A stretch of 64,000 nucleotides of DNA, taken from positions 1-64,000 of the forward strand of contig JADKIH010000023.1 of NCBI GenBank assembly GCA_016721305.1, read 5' to 3'. Below, piece by piece: positions 44,881-54,602 of the stretch (positions are counted from its first letter, which is position 1; the number at the start of each line of letters is the position of its first letter). The notes below the pieces were generated by a model, which worked only from the letters and a program-made list of their open reading frames with translations, was not told the origin of the DNA and made no database searches. Origin of the DNA: Bacteroidota bacterium. Its GTDB lineage: Bacteria; Bacteroidota; Bacteroidia; AKYH767-A; 2013-40CM-41-45. A program made the translations under genes and the position numbers.

Positions 44881-47559
44881 CTAGTAAACGACGATCTGCG
44901 TCTGCTTATAATCACTACCGGTTTTTTGAGTAAGAATATAAACTCCCGGAGCTAAGTCACCCAATTCAACTTCGAAATAATTATCGCCTTTATCGGATGC
45001 TCTTTCGAAAGAGATCAACTCTCTGCCTGAGAGATCGGTTAAAATAATCGTAGTTGCGTCGTCTGTCTCGGCCTGGAAGTGAACGGTGATTTTATCGTGA
45101 GTAGGATTTGGATATACTTCGTAGATATCATTTTTCAAATTACGTGTTCGCAACAGCGTTCCGAATGTAGATGAAGCAGAGTACGACGACGTCGGTTGTC
45201 CATTGCAAATTGTTCGAACCTGCCATTGATAGGTCGTATTATTGGCCAGTCCGGTTAGCGTAGTCCCGCTTCCGATATTACCCGGAATTTGTTTCCAGAA
45301 GTAATTTGTTGTACCGTTTACTGAGTAACGAACGAGGAAGCTGTCGGCTGTAACAAGAGGTGTCCAGCTTACATCGGCCGAATTGTTAGTCAGATTTGAA
45401 GAAGCAAGTCCGTAAGGAATGGCGCAAGCAACCGGAGCATTTGTTGTAGTGAATGAGTTGTTCGATGAGTAGCCACTGCTGCTTCCTGTGCAGATTGAAC
45501 TGATCTGGAAGTTGTACGTAGTGTTTGGATTCAGATTATTCAGCTGACAAGAATTTCCTGATGCACCCGGTTGATTGATGTAATGATAATTAAACGAACC
45601 TTGTTCTGCATAACGAATTCGGAATGTGTCGGCGCTTACCATATTTGTCCAGTTGAGAAGTGCAGAAACATTTGTGATGTTTGTTGTGGAAGTAGTATGC
45701 GGACGCGCACAACTCACAGGAATGCTAAGTGTAGTAAAGAACGAAGTGCTACTGTAGCCGGAGCTGACACCCAGGCAGATTGAACTAACCTGATATTGAT
45801 ACAAAGTGTTTGCTTGTAAGTTTGAAATCGTTAAGCTATTTCCTGCGGCACCGTTTTGATTGATGTACGAATAATTTCCGCCACCAACTTCGCGATAACG
45901 AACACGGAACGTATCGGCAGCAACATAAGGCGACCAGCTTACCGTAACCGAAGTGTTCGCCGTATTGCTCGAAGAAAGCCCCCACGGAATAACACAACTT
46001 ACCGCCGTTGATGCCGTTGTGAAAGAAACAGCCGGACAATATCCGCTCGATACTCCTGTACAGATCGAAGAGATTTGAACATTGTAAGTAGTTGCAGGCT
46101 GAAGCCCTGTGAGACTGTAGCTGTGTGCCAATCCTCCGTTTACATTGATGTAACGATAATTATTTGTTCCGAAAACAGCGTAACGAATTCTGAAAGTATC
46201 GGCCGTAACAAAATTTGTCCAATCGACAGTAACGCTTGTGTTTGTTAATCCCGTTGTTGTAAGTCCGAACGGACGAACACAACTCAATGGAGTGCTCAGT
46301 GTGGTAAATGAATACACCGTGCTGTACGCCGTGCTTACGCCGAGGCAAATCGAACTGATCTGAACATCGTACGTTGTTCCCGGATGCAGATTGCTCAAAG
46401 TAGTAGAATGTGGTATAGGAGAAGTTGAATTGATGTACGAGTAGTTGATTGAGTTTTGTTCTGCATAACGAATGCGGAAAGTATCGGCAAGCACAAGATT
46501 TGTCCAGCTGATTACGGCAGAGTTGTTTGTAATTGAGCCTGCAGAAATTCCGAACGGACGAATACAATTTGCTGCAACCGAAGTTGTAGTGAATGTTGCA
46601 ACAGCGCTATAGCCCGAACTTACACCTGTACAAATTGAACTAACCTGATATTCGTAGGTTGTTCCCGGCTGAAGATTGCTAAAGGATGTAGAGAAAGAGG
46701 CGCCTGCGACAAGTGAATACTGATACGTTGATCCACCTTGAATTCGATAGCGAACAAGGAAGTTATCGGCCGTAATCAGATTGTTCCACGAAACTGTAGC
46801 GGTGGTATTAGTCACAGCCGAGCTGCTTAATAAATTCGGAACAATGCATGAAACAGGAGTGGACGATGTTGTGAATGAAAGAACAGGAACACTGTACGTA
46901 CTACTGATGCCGGTACAAATTGTACTGATATCGACATAGTAAGTTGTGCCCGGACTTAAATTGGAGAGCGATGTATTTACAGCACCGCCGCTACCATTGA
47001 TGTCTTTGTAGAAGTAATTTGAAGTTGCTGTTTTGTATCGAATGCGGAAAGTATCGGCAACTGTTGGTGCTGTCCAATTAATTTGCGCCGATGTATTCGT
47101 GATAGCAGAAGCTGATAGACCTGAAGGAACGGCACAGCTACCGACAGCAGGAACGAGGAATCCGTTTTGAAGAACATTGTCGACAGGAGTAAATGGATTC
47201 CATGGTGCCATTGGATCATACAAGTAGGAAATTACATGTACGTCGTACCAACCTAATTGTGCATTAGCAGGAATGGTAAAATCTGTAAAGAGTGAGTCGG
47301 TAGTAGCTCCCCACGGATTATAACCATACACCTGAGTTGGGTCAAAATAATTTGTATAAATAGTATTTGCCCCTTGTTGTAAAAAAATATCACTAGTTCC
47401 TTGTGGAGAGGACGTTATCGTAATTACACCGCTTGCCAAAGTGATGTGAATAGTAAGCGTAGCACCGCGAAAAGCGGAATTAGCGTTGATGGATACAACC
47501 TGAGCGATTGTTTGAGAGAAAATGAAGATGGTAAAAAGAAGGGAGTAAAAGTATTTCAT
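44881..47559 (-). CDS. Secreted protein with seven fibronectin type III repeats and T9SS tail
   Basis: 893 residues from the ATG at 47559 (signal peptide MKYFYSLLFTIFIFSQTIAQ). After a 135-residue N-terminal domain come seven repeats of about 93 residues. Each starts like SCxxPxGLxxSxxTNTSxxxxW, continues VTADTFRIRYAxxGxxNYxYIN, then LxPGTTYxxQISSICTGVSSGY. These are FnIII repeats of the kind found in gingipain-like and adhesin proteins. A T9SS type A sorting domain closes the protein (EVYPNPTHDKITVHF, APGVYILTQ). Likely surface-attached adhesin or scaffold. Confidence 0.9.
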   Translation of the reverse strand: MKYFYSLLFTIFIFSQTIAQVVSINANSAFRGATLTIHITLASGVITITSSPQGTSDIFLQQGANTIYTNYFDPTQVYGYNPWGATTDSLFTDFTIPANAQLGWYDVHVISYLYDPMAPWNPFTPVDNVLQNGFLVPAVGSCAVPSGLSASAITNTSAQINWTAPTVADTFRIRYKTATSNYFYKDINGSGGAVNTSLSNLSPGTTYYVDISTICTGISSTYSVPVLSFTTSSTPVSCIVPNLLSSSAVTNTTATVSWNNLITADNFLVRYRIQGGSTYQYSLVAGASFSTSFSNLQPGTTYEYQVSSICTGVSSGYSAVATFTTTSVAANCIRPFGISAGSITNNSAVISWTNLVLADTFRIRYAEQNSINYSYINSTSPIPHSTTLSNLHPGTTYDVQISSICLGVSTAYSTVYSFTTLSTPLSCVRPFGLTTTGLTNTSVTVDWTNFVTADTFRIRYAVFGTNNYRYINVNGGLAHSYSLTGLQPATTYNVQISSICTGVSSGYCPAVSFTTASTAVSCVIPWGLSSSNTANTSVTVSWSPYVAADTFRVRYREVGGGNYSYINQNGAAGNSLTISNLQANTLYQYQVSSICLGVSSGYSSTSFFTTLSIPVSCARPHTTSTTNITNVSALLNWTNMVSADTFRIRYAEQGSFNYHYINQPGASGNSCQLNNLNPNTTYNFQISSICTGSSSGYSSNNSFTTTNAPVACAIPYGLASSNLTNNSADVSWTPLVTADSFLVRYSVNGTTNYFWKQIPGNIGSGTTLTGLANNTTYQWQVRTICNGQPTSSYSASSTFGTLLRTRNLKNDIYEVYPNPTHDKITVHFQAETDDATTIILTDLSGRELISFERASDKGDNYFEVELGDLAPGVYILTQKTGSDYKQTQIVVY

Positions 47560-47997
47560 TTTATTGAGGTGTTGTTTTGATTGTGCGAAGAGCTTGATGT
47601 CCTGTTTACATATTTCCAATTCATGCATTTATGAGAATTGAGATGATATATTTTTGGGTGATGAAATATAATGGATTATGACGAGAAATGAACATTGTTA
47701 TTTTTATTTTTTGTGAACGAAGACTTTTTATGGGCGATTTATAAATCATGATTTTAGCCGGGTTCATATTGGAGTTTTAAACAGATCAATGCTGTTCGTG
47801 CTTCAATTTTGTAATTACTTGAACACGTATTCGCCTCTGCATGATATTTCATTACCTATTTGAATCATAAAAGAGGAAGTCAGAACCAAAATTTCAAAGA
47901 AAACAGGGGAGACTTGAGGAAATTGGTCTTTTATTTCATTGAAGGGCGCTAGCATAGAGACAATTCTTTAAATTTGGCATCATAAACCACAACAAAA
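47560..47997. other. Gap with promoter only
   Basis: AT-rich, 438 bases between divergent genes. Holds an exact -7 box TAAATTTG at 47969-47976, 22 bases before the ATG at 47998. No repeat of the window families and no gene seen. Confidence 0.5.
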
Positions 47998-48765
47998 ATG
48001 AAAACGATTAAAATTCTGGCTGTATTAATGGCCATTTCAGGATCTTCTGTTTTTGCACAAGACACACTGAATACTAAAATGAATGAGTTGATCAACACAG
48101 ACCAAAAAAATGCTGTTCAAAATAATTTTGAAAGAGAAAAGCAAGAAAGAGCAAAGGCTGATGCTGAGAAACGATCAAAAGAAGCAAAGCAGGCCGAGAG
48201 CAAAAAAGCCGAAGTAGTAAAAGCAGATCAAGCCAAACCGGCGGACGCACCTATGTCGGATGCCGATAGAGCTATGATGGATTATATGACTCCCGGTGAT
48301 ATGCAAAAGCTTTTAGCTGAACAAGTGGGCGAATGGAATGAGAAAGTTACATTTTGGATGAGTCCGGATGCACCACCGATGGTGTCAACTGCTAAATGCA
48401 CTACAACGATGATTCTTGGTGGTCGCTATCAAAAATCTGTTTCAAAAGGAAAGATGATGGGAATGGATTTTGAAGGACAGGGAACTATCGGTTACGATAA
48501 GGCCATAGGGAAATTTCAATCTATGTGGATTGACAATTTCGGCACCGGTATCATGGTCATGGAAGGAAAGTATAACCCTAATACAAAGATCTTTACTTTG
48601 TCCGGAAAAACTGTTGATCCTGTTACAAGACAAGAACTTGATGCTCGCGAGACGATGAAGATGGTTAGCAATACCGAGATGTTAATGGAGATGTACGTTA
48701 AGCGCGATAATGTTGAATATAAAACGATGGAAATTGTTTTCACGCGAGTGGTGAAGAAGAAGTAA
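47998..48765 (+). CDS. Secreted DUF1579-like protein
   Basis: 255 residues, signal peptide MKTIKILAVLMAISGSSVFA. Residues 35-90 are a charged, Lys/Glu/Ala-rich linker (coiled-coil like). The second half matches DUF1579: VGEWNEKVTFWMSP, AKCTTTMILGGRYQ, DFEGQGTIGYDKAIGKFQSMW, IDNFGTGIMVMEGKY, and a C-terminal MEIVFTRV strand. DUF1579 is a lipocalin-like beta-barrel of unknown function, often periplasmic. A terminator (48789-48817) follows. Confidence 0.82.
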   Translation: MKTIKILAVLMAISGSSVFAQDTLNTKMNELINTDQKNAVQNNFEREKQERAKADAEKRSKEAKQAESKKAEVVKADQAKPADAPMSDADRAMMDYMTPGDMQKLLAEQVGEWNEKVTFWMSPDAPPMVSTAKCTTTMILGGRYQKSVSKGKMMGMDFEGQGTIGYDKAIGKFQSMWIDNFGTGIMVMEGKYNPNTKIFTLSGKTVDPVTRQELDARETMKMVSNTEMLMEMYVKRDNVEYKTMEIVFTRVVKKK

Positions 48766-48788
48766 GCTTTTTCATGGAAGAAAGTACG

Positions 48789-48817
48789 AAAGCCGGGCGA
48801 GAGCTCGGCTTTTTTTT
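48789..48817 (+). terminator. Rho-independent terminator after the DUF1579 gene
   Basis: agccggg / ctcggct stem with one wobble and a run of eight T. Confidence 0.8.
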
Positions 48818-48985
48818 GCGGGTTGCGGGTTACGGGTTACGAATTGCTGAACGGATCACTCGAAACTTGTAGTCAAATATGATTGTAAATCATCTTGCAT
48901 TTTCAACCATTAAAAGCTTTGTTACTTCTCCGCACCCCGCACCGCACCCCGCAACTCGTAACTCGCAACTCGCAACCCGCACCCC
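48814..48985. repeat. Facing heptamer arrays D
   Basis: gcgggttgcgggttacggg after the terminator of the upstream gene, and accccgcaactcgtaactcg before the start of the next, in inverted orientation with about 95 bases between. Confidence 0.75.
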
Positions 48986-49035
48986 CTTCCCAAACCCAAC
49001 AAAAATCCCTACATTTAACCCCCCAAATAAAACAA

Positions 49036-49473
49036 ATGAAAACAGCAATTATTCAGACCGAAAAAGGCAATATGAAAGTGGAGTTCTTCGATAAAGATGC
49101 TCCGAATACAGTAAAAAACTTCATTGATTTAGCTAAAAAGGGCTATTATGACGGATTAACATTTCACCGCGTGATTCCGAATTTCGTGATTCAGGGTGGT
49201 TGTCCGGATGGAACAGGTGCCGGCGGACCGGGTTATAAAATCAAATGCGAATTGAACGGTGGCAATCAATACCACGATCGCGGTGTCCTCAGCATGGCTC
49301 ACGCAGGTCGCGATACAGGCGGTTCACAGTTTTTCATTTGCCACAATCGTCAAGGCACGCAGCATCTCGATCGTAATCACACGTGCTTCGGCAAAGTTGT
49401 AGAAGGTCTCGAAGTAATCGACGCCATCCGCGCAGGCGACGAGATTGTAAAGATTGAAGTTACTGAGGAGTAG
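49036..49473 (+). CDS. ppiB: Cyclophilin-type peptidyl-prolyl isomerase
   Basis: 145 residues from the ATG at 49036, where MKTAIIQTEKGNMKVEFF begins; the longer frame starting at 48895 reads repeat DNA. The cyclophilin motifs are present: FHRVIPNFVIQGGCPDG (active Arg), MAHAGRDTGGSQFFI and HLDRNHTCFGKVVEG. It catalyses cis-trans isomerisation of X-Pro bonds; no signal peptide, so cytoplasmic. Flanked on both sides by heptamer arrays in inverted orientation. Confidence 0.94.
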   Translation: MKTAIIQTEKGNMKVEFFDKDAPNTVKNFIDLAKKGYYDGLTFHRVIPNFVIQGGCPDGTGAGGPGYKIKCELNGGNQYHDRGVLSMAHAGRDTGGSQFFICHNRQGTQHLDRNHTCFGKVVEGLEVIDAIRAGDEIVKIEVTEE

Positions 49474-49475
49474 GG

Positions 49476-49622
49476 ACGAGTTGCGGGTTGCGAGTTGCGA
49501 GTTACGAGTTGCGAGTTGCGGGTTGCGGGTTGCGAGTTGCGAGTTGCGGGTTACGAGTTACGGGTTGCGAGTTGCGAGTTGCGGGTTGCGGGTTGCGAGT
49601 TGCGGGTTACGGGTTACGAGTT
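49476..49622 (+). repeat. Heptamer array D, 21 units in register
   Basis: 21 contiguous heptamers without an indel, all fitting [GA]CG[AG]GTT; only positions 1 and 4 vary, always by transition. Starts 2 bases after the ppiB stop codon. Confidence 0.95.
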
Positions 49623-49642
49623 GCGAAACAGCCCCTAACTAA

Positions 49643-49747
49643 CAGTCAACTTACTACTTACTACTTACTACTTACTACTTACTACTTACTACTTACTACT
49701 TACTACTTACAACTTACCAATTACAAATTACCACTTACTAATTACCA
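49643..49747 (+). repeat. Heptamer array E (ACTTACT)
   Basis: About ten units of acttact, then decayed copies (acttaccaattacaaattac) up to the start codon at 49756. The opposite orientation occurs at 54459-54490. Confidence 0.9.
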
Positions 49748-49755
49748 AACAAAGA

Positions 49756-51426
49756 ATGATCCATAAAGCAAACGTATCAGTAGGGCTGCTCCTGGCAGCC
49801 TTATTTTGTTTTCCGGCGATGATGATGGCGCAGGGATTGACGGTGTCGGCAACACAATTGAACTTTGGTGTGGCGTATGAAAACGCTCCTGATAGTTTGC
49901 AACTGACCATTTCCAACCCTACGTCAAAAGACATCACGGTAACGCATGTTAGGTTTTACGATACTTACAACGTTCCTGCTTTTTCTGTCGCCGATGATTA
50001 CATGTTTATCCCCGCAGGAAATTCATTCACAACCTGGGTGAAGTTTTCTCCACGTCACAATATTCTGCACAATACCGAAATGATTTTGGAAAATAACAGT
50101 CTGCGTGGTTATGTGAGTGTGGATCTGATCGGACAAGGTCGTTATTCTAATTCGTATTACAGTCAAACCGAAAACCAATCGGAAGAAGCTTTAAAATCGG
50201 CCATTCATACTGTAACAACTTCAGGATATATTTCTCTTGGATACAATATTGCTCGCGATACCATGTTCATGATCGTCGATAATCAGCGATACAACGGACA
50301 AGGCGCTTCGCAAAATACATTGGAATGCATATACACAGGACGTTTGGCCGTTGGTTATGTAGATCGTAGCGATTGTCAGACAAACGACAATTTCAATACT
50401 GAACACACTTTTCCTCAGTCATTATTCAGCAGTGCAGAACCGATGAAGTCGGACCTGCATCATTTGTTTCCAACTGATGATGGAGCTAACAGTATTCGTG
50501 GCGACAATCCATTTGCTGAAGTTAATAGTCCGACATGGACTAGCGGAGGTTCGAGTGCAACAAATACTCATTTCGAGCCAAGAGATGCACAAAAGGGACA
50601 AACGGCACGAGCACTTTTGTATTTCATTCTTCGTTATCAGAACTATTCCAACTTTGTTGATGCAGCACAGCAAACAGTACTTTTGAACTGGCACGACGCA
50701 TTTCCGCCATTGACCGTAGAGAAAAACCGCAACTCTGCTATTCAAAGAACACAGCATAATCGCAATCCGTTTGTCGATTACCCGCAATTTGTCGAACGCA
50801 TTCATTCATTTATTAATACATCAACGGCTCCGGTCGATTTTTCATACGATCTCACTCAGGATACAATTATTTTTGGTTACGTACTGCCGAATACTCCTGC
50901 CGATTTCAATTATGTAATCGAAAACAAAGGCAATACGGTAATTGATATTTCAAACATACAGATCACACATCCAACTGAATTGTCGATTGTGTCAGGCGGA
51001 AGCAATACAAGCATTCAGCCCGGCGAAGCACACAATGTTGGCATACATTTTTTATCGACGAATACAGATTCTGGTCGTGCGTTCTTGTCGTTCCACCTTG
51101 CACAAAGCGGAGGAGCCGGACAAGCCAATGCAACGATTCCGGTTTTTGTGAACGACGATCAGTTCAATTCTGTTCAGCAAATCATCAGCAAAACTTTTTC
51201 TGTTTATCCGAATCCGGTTGACAGTCGATTATATGTCGATGCAATCGATGGGAGCTTGCCTGCTGATTACCAACTGATTTCTTCCGACGGAAAAGTAGTG
51301 ATGACACATCACGGCAATATCGCCGAAGACTTTAGTCTGGACGTTAGTGAACTTCCGGCCGGTATTTACCTGTTGAAATCCGTGTCGAGTACATCGGTTT
51401 CCGTGAGCGCCGTTAGCGTATATTGA
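49756..51426 (+). CDS. Secreted endonuclease I-like nuclease with T9SS tail
   Basis: 556 residues, signal peptide to MMMAQ. Residues 27-125 form a beta domain (choice-of-anchor/ASPM-SPD-2-like: TQLNFGVAYENAPDSLQLTI). Then an endonuclease I module: DNFNTEHTFPQSLF (HNH-like His), MKSDLHHLFPTDDGANSIRG (His-Asp pair and Asn), HFEPRDAQKGQTARALLYF. These are the EndoI (PF04231) signatures of secreted nucleases that cut DNA or RNA unspecifically. A second beta domain and a T9SS type A tail (VYPNPVDSRLYV, LPAGIYLLKSV) follow. Likely scavenges extracellular nucleic acids. Confidence 0.92.
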   Translation: MIHKANVSVGLLLAALFCFPAMMMAQGLTVSATQLNFGVAYENAPDSLQLTISNPTSKDITVTHVRFYDTYNVPAFSVADDYMFIPAGNSFTTWVKFSPRHNILHNTEMILENNSLRGYVSVDLIGQGRYSNSYYSQTENQSEEALKSAIHTVTTSGYISLGYNIARDTMFMIVDNQRYNGQGASQNTLECIYTGRLAVGYVDRSDCQTNDNFNTEHTFPQSLFSSAEPMKSDLHHLFPTDDGANSIRGDNPFAEVNSPTWTSGGSSATNTHFEPRDAQKGQTARALLYFILRYQNYSNFVDAAQQTVLLNWHDAFPPLTVEKNRNSAIQRTQHNRNPFVDYPQFVERIHSFINTSTAPVDFSYDLTQDTIIFGYVLPNTPADFNYVIENKGNTVIDISNIQITHPTELSIVSGGSNTSIQPGEAHNVGIHFLSTNTDSGRAFLSFHLAQSGGAGQANATIPVFVNDDQFNSVQQIISKTFSVYPNPVDSRLYVDAIDGSLPADYQLISSDGKVVMTHHGNIAEDFSLDVSELPAGIYLLKSVSSTSVSVSAVSVY

Positions 51427-51448
51427 GACTCTCAAAAGTCACAATACT

Positions 51449-52519
51449 TTGCAAACCATTCAGGAAATCAGTGTTCGTTCGCTGCATGTAAATTTACGTG
51501 AGCCATTTATTATTTCGCTTGGTCGACTCGATTACGCCGATAACGTTGCCGTGATTATTAAAACATCGGGCGGAATTATCGGATATGGTGAGTGCAGTCC
51601 TTTTCGCACCATTCACGGAGAAACATCGGAGACGTGCATTTCCATTGGCAATTTGCTGAAAGATTTATTGATCGGAAAAGATGCTTTGCAGATCGAAGAG
51701 AATGTAAAGCTGATGGACAAAGCTATCTATGCCAATTCGTCGATCAAGAGCGCATTCGATATGGCATTGTATGATATCGCTGCGAAAGATGCCGGTCTTC
51801 CTTTGTACGAATTTTTAGGAGGAAAGAATGATAAGGTAATGTGCACCGATTACACCGTCAGCATTGATTCCGTCGAGAAGATGACGAGCGATGCTCTCAG
51901 TATAAAGAATTGCGGCTTTCCCGTAATCAAAGTAAAATTGGGCGGAGAAGCTGACGATGATATTCGTCGTATGAAATCAATTCGTACGGCTGTCGGCAAT
52001 GAAATCCCGATTCGCATCGATGCTAATCAAGGCTGGACGAAAGAGTCGGCTATCCGAATTCTCAACGAAATTGCTCCGCTCGACATACAGCATTGCGAAG
52101 AACCCGTTTCCCGACATTTATTTATGCAATTGCCCGAGATCAGAAAACAAAGTCCGATAAAGATTATGGCCGATGAATCGTGCTGCAGTCCGATCGACGC
52201 AGAGCGATTGATTGATCTGGGAGCGTGCGACATGTTCAATATTAAATTGGGTAAGTCGGGTGGAATATTTCACGCGCTGAAAATATTGCGACTGGCAGAG
52301 AAGCATGGCATCGAAGTACAGCTAGGCGGATTTTTAGAATCACGACTAGGATTTACGGCGACGGCGCATGTGGCGTTGAGCAGTTCGTCGGTGAAGTATT
52401 ATGATTTCGATACGCCGTTGATGTTTTCGATGGATCCGGTTGAAGGGGGGATGCGGTATGGGGAAGGGGCGAGGATCATCTTGAGTGAAGAAATGGGGTT
52501 GGGGGCGGAGTTTAATTGA
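51449..52519 (+). CDS. Dipeptide epimerase (L-Ala-D/L-Glu epimerase-like)
   Basis: Enolase superfamily, muconate lactonising subgroup. 356 residues. The capping domain ends around 130. VIKVKLGG carries the KxK catalytic pair, IRIDANQGW, HCEEPV and MADESC the three metal ligands (D, E, D), and NIKLGKSGG the second catalytic Lys. The TTG start at 51449 is the most likely; an ATT at 51422 overlaps the previous stop. Starts 22 bases after the endonuclease gene stop, so co-transcription is possible. Known members epimerise dipeptides from cell-wall recycling. Confidence 0.9.
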   Translation: MQTIQEISVRSLHVNLREPFIISLGRLDYADNVAVIIKTSGGIIGYGECSPFRTIHGETSETCISIGNLLKDLLIGKDALQIEENVKLMDKAIYANSSIKSAFDMALYDIAAKDAGLPLYEFLGGKNDKVMCTDYTVSIDSVEKMTSDALSIKNCGFPVIKVKLGGEADDDIRRMKSIRTAVGNEIPIRIDANQGWTKESAIRILNEIAPLDIQHCEEPVSRHLFMQLPEIRKQSPIKIMADESCCSPIDAERLIDLGACDMFNIKLGKSGGIFHALKILRLAEKHGIEVQLGGFLESRLGFTATAHVALSSSSVKYYDFDTPLMFSMDPVEGGMRYGEGARIILSEEMGLGAEFN

Positions 52520-52525
52520 TTATTT

Positions 52526-52572
52526 GTTTCCCGCAGATTTCGCAGAAATTTCGCAGAAATGTGCAGAGAAGT
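52526..52572 (+). repeat. Repeat A unit
   Basis: tttcccgcagatttcgcag, aaatttcgcagaaatgtgc, 6 bases after the epimerase stop, within 20 bases of the next start. Confidence 0.7.
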
Positions 52573-52585
52573 TAAATGAAATTAT

Positions 52586-53413
52586 ATGTCAGAATTATCG
52601 GATAGATTTAAAAGTGAAGGCTTTTTAGTATTGGAGAATTTCAATACTAGCGAAGCGTGTGATGAGTTAATGAAACGCGGGCAAGAGCTGGCACAGAATT
52701 ATCAGCTGTCAGATAAGGCCTCAATTTTTGAAACAACAAATCAGACGAAGACGGCTGATGAGTATTTTTTGAACTCCGGCAGTAATATCTCATTCTTCTT
52801 TGAAAAAGATGCATTCGATGCAGAAGGCAAGTTGAAGCAGGACTTGTTTTATTCATTGAACAAAATCGGACATGCCATGCACGATTTAGATCCGGTTTTT
52901 AATTCGTTCACACGTTCGCCTCAGATGAAAAAATTGGCGAGCGATTTACATCTCGACGATTATCTGATCATTCAAAGCATGATGATTTTTAAGCATGCAA
53001 AAATCGGCGGCGTGGTTGATGTACATCAGGATTCCACATTTTTATATACCGAGCCCGATTCGTGCATCGGTTTTTGGTTTGCGCTCGAAGATGCGACAAT
53101 CGAAAACGGTTGTCTATTGGCTATGCCCGGCGGACATAAAACAAGTCTGCGCACACGCTTCAAACGCAAAGAGGGCGGAGGTACGGAAATGCTCGTACTC
53201 GATGAAACGCCGCTGGCGACGGAAGGAATGATTCCGCTCGAAGTGAAAAAAGGAACGTGCATAGTGCTCGACGGATTGTTGCCGCATTACAGCTTGCCGA
53301 ATACCAGTGGCAAATCACGACAAGCCTACGCTATACATACGATTGACAAGAACAAACACTATCCGAAGGAGAATTGGTTGAAGAGAGAGCTGAGTGAATT
53401 GAGAGGGTTTTAG
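52586..53413 (+). CDS. Phytanoyl-CoA dioxygenase (PhyH) family protein
   Basis: 275 residues. A Fe(II)/2-oxoglutarate oxygenase: VDVHQDSTFLYTEPDSCIGFW holds the HxD metal pair, and GLLPHYSLPNTSGKSRQAYAIH the distal His and the Arg that binds 2-oxoglutarate. Helical N-terminus (FKSEGFLVLENFNTSEACDEL) is the usual PhyH start. Substrate unknown; relatives hydroxylate lipids or small metabolites. It may be co-transcribed with the epimerase gene, though a repeat lies between. Ends 13 bases before a repeat C hairpin. Confidence 0.9.
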   Translation: MSELSDRFKSEGFLVLENFNTSEACDELMKRGQELAQNYQLSDKASIFETTNQTKTADEYFLNSGSNISFFFEKDAFDAEGKLKQDLFYSLNKIGHAMHDLDPVFNSFTRSPQMKKLASDLHLDDYLIIQSMMIFKHAKIGGVVDVHQDSTFLYTEPDSCIGFWFALEDATIENGCLLAMPGGHKTSLRTRFKRKEGGGTEMLVLDETPLATEGMIPLEVKKGTCIVLDGLLPHYSLPNTSGKSRQAYAIHTIDKNKHYPKENWLKRELSELRGF

Positions 53414-53426
53414 AGGTTTGTTTTTT

Positions 53427-53506
53427 TACCACTAAGACGCTAAGACACTAAGACACTAAGAATATTCTCCGAAGCATTCTTAGTGTCTTAGTGTCTTAGT
53501 GGTAAA
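53427..53506. terminator. Repeat C hairpin with an unequal arm
   Basis: Left arm has one acactaag-type unit more than the right arm, so the stem of about 32 bp carries an 8-base bulge. Lies between two genes on the same strand and could terminate PhyH transcription. Confidence 0.75.
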
Positions 53507-53584
53507 AACTATCTCAATGCACTCTATGATTTAAAATATCCGTACATTCATTTCGTTACAATACAGATCTCAAATTTTATCGAT

Positions 53585-54456
53585 ATGAAAAAGGGCGCAT
53601 TGTTTTTACTCTTCTTTATTCTGGCAAAAGCCGGCATGGCCCAAAGCAGAGATTCGATTATTGTATATTTCAATTCAGCCCGCGCCGACATTTCGGAAGG
53701 CGATAAAACTCATATCGACAGCGTGTTCAGCTTTCAAAAGCCGACGAAAATTTTCATTGAGGCCCACTGTGACATTATTGGAAGTGATGCCTACAACGAC
53801 GGCTTGGCAAACCGAAGAGCACAGGAAGTATGGAATTATTTAAATGAGAAAAATTATATTTCAGGCAACGTTCCACATCGGGGATTTGGAAAAAGAAAGC
53901 CAATCAATAGTAATAGTACAGAGCAGGAACGTGCACTAAATAGAAGAGCAGTGATTTCCTACGAGAAAAAAAGTTAGCCTTCCTATTAAAGACTCAGTTG
54001 TTCTTGTTTGTGACATAACAAAACCCACCGCCAGTTCCGAAGGACATTTCATCCGATGCAGAATCAATCAATGTAGATAGTCTTGAAATCGGTTCAACAT
54101 TCCGGCTGGAAAATTTGAATTTCGAAGGAGGTCGTCATATTCTGCTGAAGAAAGCCGAAAAGCCCTTACAACTTTTGCTGAAAACCATGCAGGATAATCC
54201 GACGATGGAAATTGTAATCGAAGGCCACATTTGCTGTTTGCTTGATGGAGGTGATGGCCGCGACATTGACACCCGTACCGACGACTTATCGATTAATCGT
54301 GCAAAGGCCGTTTATAATTATCTCGTTCAGCACGGCATAGATCCTCGTCGTATGCATTATCGTGGTTACGGTTCGAGCCGAAAGCTGGTTCCGGAGCGGA
54401 CGGAAGAGGATATGACTACGAATCGGAGAGTGGAGATTAAGGTGATTGGGAAGTGA
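53585..54456 (+). CDS. Secreted protein with two OmpA-like domains, frameshifted
   Basis: Signal peptide MKKGALFLLFFILAKAGMAQ. Domain 1: IIVYFNSARADISEGDKTHI, IEAHCDIIGSDAYNDGLANRRA (OmpA-like NxxLSxxRA variant). Domain 2: FRLENLNFEGGRHILLKKAE, EIVIEGHICC, LSINRAKAVYNYLVQHGIDP, NRRVEIKVI. The first frame stops at 53977 after an A7 run; another frame reads KVSLPIKDSVVLV, and a second shift near 54045 leads into ISSDAESINVDSLEIGSTF and domain 2. Known two-OmpA-domain proteins of this layout exist in Bacteroidota, so I treat it as one gene with two indels, though two genes cannot be excluded. Probably binds peptidoglycan. Confidence 0.75.
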
Positions 54457-54458
54457 TT

Positions 54459-54592
54459 GGTAAGTAGTAAGTAGTAAGTAGTAAGTTGACTTGGGATTTG
54501 AGGGTCGGAAATTTATTAGTATATTTAGTAAATGCATTTACACCTTTCTGAGATTTCTGCTAATTTCTGCGTTCTCTGCGCGAAACAAACAC
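54459..54592. repeat. Repeats E (inverted) and A before the SRPBCC gene
   Basis: taagtagtaagtagtaagt (E, opposite to 49643) begins 2 bases after the OmpA gene stop. At 54550-54592, gatttctgctaatttctgcg and ttctctgcgcgaaac (A) reach to 11 bases before the next start. Confidence 0.75.
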
Positions 54593-54602
54593 CACTCCAC
54601 CC

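Noticed and set aside
49476..49747. CRISPR array
   Set aside because: Units are 7 bases with no spacers, and there are no cas genes in the window; these are simple tandem heptamers.
49454..49766. Small proteins of repeated ELRVASC/LRVTSC peptides after ppiB
   Set aside because: A heptamer array without stop codons is open in several frames; there is no start context or conservation.
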